Shown: positions 6,334-6,989 of the stretch, in pieces
How positions within the stretch are numbered: position 1 is the stretch's first letter
Layout of the letters: every line of letters starts with the position of its first letter
Source of the DNA: Treponema sp.
GTDB lineage: Bacteria; Spirochaetota; Spirochaetia; Treponematales; Breznakiellaceae
DNA length: 6,989 bases
NCBI GenBank assembly: GCA_031283505.1
Contig: JAITBO010000023.1
Coordinates: forward strand, 1 to 6,989
Reading direction: 5' to 3'
Notes under the pieces: generated by a model
The model's database searches: none
What the model was told of the DNA's origin: nothing
What the model saw: only the letters and a program-made list of their open reading frames with translations
Program-made: the position numbers and the translations under genes

Positions 6334-6361
6334 AAAAATTCAGTGCCAGGCACTCTTTTTT
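6334..6361 (+). terminator. Small AGTGC-CAG-GCACT hairpin with A and T tracts
   Basis: AGTGC (6342-6346) and GCACT (6350-6354) pair around a CAG loop. There are five A's upstream (6334-6338) and six T's downstream (6356-6361). The A/T arrangement resembles a weak bidirectional terminator placed just before the next promoter. A palindromic GTGCCAGGCAC unit of this kind may instead belong to a dispersed repeat. Confidence 0.35.
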
Positions 6362-6363
6362 GC

Positions 6364-6392
6364 TTGACAAGTATTTTAAGGTGGGGTATAGT
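6364..6392 (+). promoter_or_regulatory. Sigma-70-type promoter for the lipoprotein gene
   Basis: TTGACA (6364-6369) is a perfect -35 box. A 17-base spacer separates it from TATAGT (6387-6392), which matches the -10 consensus at five of six positions. Transcription would begin near 6399, leaving a leader of about 190 bases before the ATG at 6592. The leader contains the hairpin 6428-6455 and the CT repeat. Confidence 0.75.
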
Positions 6393-6427
6393 ATTGTTTA
6401 GGTAAATGGTGATGAATGATTTTACAG

Positions 6428-6455
6428 GTTTTGGAAGAATTATACCTCCCAAAAC
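6428..6455 (+). repeat. Inverted repeat in the lipoprotein leader (GTTTTGG/CCAAAAC)
   Basis: The 7-base arms 6428-6434 and 6449-6455 are perfectly complementary with a 14-base spacer. They echo the TTCCAAAAC core of the palindromes at 3214 and 5704, so this may be a degenerate copy of that family now lying in the 5' leader. Confidence 0.4.
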
Positions 6456-6483
6456 GCTTCAAAACAGCATAAATTCCGTCTGC

Positions 6484-6532
6484 TTGGCACGGTTTTTGCT
6501 CTCTCTCTCTCTCTCTCTCCTATAGATATAAT
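6484..6532 (+). promoter_or_regulatory. Second promoter candidate with CT repeat in its spacer
   Basis: TATAAT (6527-6532) is a perfect -10 box. The best upstream -35-like hexamer, TTGGCA (6484-6489), is 37 bases away, and the CT repeat fills most of the gap. At the normal 17-base distance the position is occupied by CT units. If the ten units (20 bases) were absent, the spacer would be exactly 17. This is the arrangement expected of a promoter switched by repeat number, but activity is not shown by sequence alone. Confidence 0.4.
6499..6518. repeat. (CT)10 dinucleotide microsatellite
   Basis: There are ten uninterrupted CT units ending in CC, 73 bases upstream of the lipoprotein start codon and beside a TATAAT box. 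Pure dinucleotide tracts of this length are rare in bacteria outside phase-variable loci, because they slip during replication. Confidence 0.95.
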
Positions 6533-6591
6533 ACTCATCTTACCACCCATCATCTTTTTTTAGGGTATACGTCTGCCCAAAGGAGCTCGTT

Positions 6592-6989
6592 ATGAAACCC
6601 AGGCCCTCAGTGTATTATCCGCGGGAAATTATTATGGGGCAGGAAGAACAGAAAAAGGGAAACAAGTTAAAGCGGGTCATTCCAATGGCTGCTGCGGCGG
6701 TCATTACGGCAATGTCCGTGGGGGTTTTGGGCGTCGGCTGTAAACAACCGACGGGATCGGACACAACGATAACTAATCCAACATACACTTACTCGTGGGT
6801 TAATATCGTCGGCTCGACCCGGTGGGTGGAGGTTGAAGGCAATCCAAACAGAATTGTACAACAGCAACAACAACAAGAGATTTGCGAACAAACAAGCCAG
6901 CCCACGGGCGAAACGCGATGGGTTTCAATAGCCGGCACGGAAAAAGATAAAGAGGACGAAGAGGTAGTAGACCCAGACACAGACCCAGA
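6592..6989 (+). CDS. Putative surface lipoprotein, 3' end outside window
   Basis: The 132 codons present are open to the window edge. AAGGAG (6580-6585) lies six bases before ATG 6592, so this start is well supported. ATG at codon 15 is an alternative that would give a more usual signal length. A basic stretch (KGNKLKR, 22-28), a hydrophobic segment (VIPMAAAAVITAMSVGVL) and Cys50 in LGVGC form a lipoprotein signal. The box is looser than the enterobacterial consensus but acceptable for spirochaetes. The mature part is low-complexity. It has three short W-V-x-(I/V)-x-G units at residues 69-74, 78-83 and 110-115, six glutamines at 90-95, and an acidic tail rich in Glu and Asp from residue 117. 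The function is unknown and I do not recognise a family. Expression probably starts at the TTGACA promoter at 6364, with the CT repeat as a possible modulator. Being exported and lipid-anchored fits a variable surface antigen or envelope protein. Confidence 0.8.
   Translation, partial: MKPRPSVYYPREIIMGQEEQKKGNKLKRVIPMAAAAVITAMSVGVLGVGCKQPTGSDTTITNPTYTYSWVNIVGSTRWVEVEGNPNRIVQQQQQQEICEQTSQPTGETRWVSIAGTEKDKEDEEVVDPDTDP

Overview
The window looks like an accessory region of a bacterial chromosome with mid-range GC content. A spirochaete related to the gut treponemes is my best guess. That rests on the style of the lipoprotein signal, the many intergenic palindromes and the gene mix, and it is inference; no rRNA or housekeeping marker is present to confirm it.

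Layout. (1) 1-1146, minus strand: the N-terminal 382 codons of an intact type I restriction HsdR subunit, running off the left edge. (2) 1356-3210, plus strand: a heavily decayed tail of a phosphonate C-P lyase operon. It reads PhnK-like ATPase, then an internal piece of PhnM, then the C-terminal half of the PhnL-like ATPase, then a PHP-domain phosphoesterase that overlaps phnL by 16 bases. Internal deletions have joined the first three almost in one frame. At least three nonsense codons and three frameshifts break the set, so it cannot make a working pathway. (3) 3210-3700: three consecutive palindromes, a 45-residue remnant of an IS200/IS605-type transposase on the minus strand, nested inverted repeats that may be that element's left end, and a terminator-like hairpin. 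(4) 3760-5616, plus strand: an intact sialate O-acetylesterase-like SGNH hydrolase, the only complete large gene here. (5) 5704-6361: a palindrome with the same core as one upstream, followed directly by the 5' part of a group II intron that has lost its reverse transcriptase and catalytic 3' domains, then two more small hairpins. (6) 6364-6989, plus strand: a strong sigma-70-type promoter, a long leader with a ten-unit CT microsatellite next to a TATAAT box, a good ribosome binding site and the start of a lipoprotein gene running off the right edge.

How it fits together. Phosphonate catabolism (PhnK, PhnL, PhnM and the cyclic-phosphate phosphodiesterase usually act together) was once encoded here and has been lost through deletion, point mutation and insertion of mobile DNA. 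The esterase and the lipoprotein are separate transcription units that appear functional. The most interesting live feature is the CT repeat in front of the lipoprotein gene, which has the architecture of a phase-variable surface-protein promoter.
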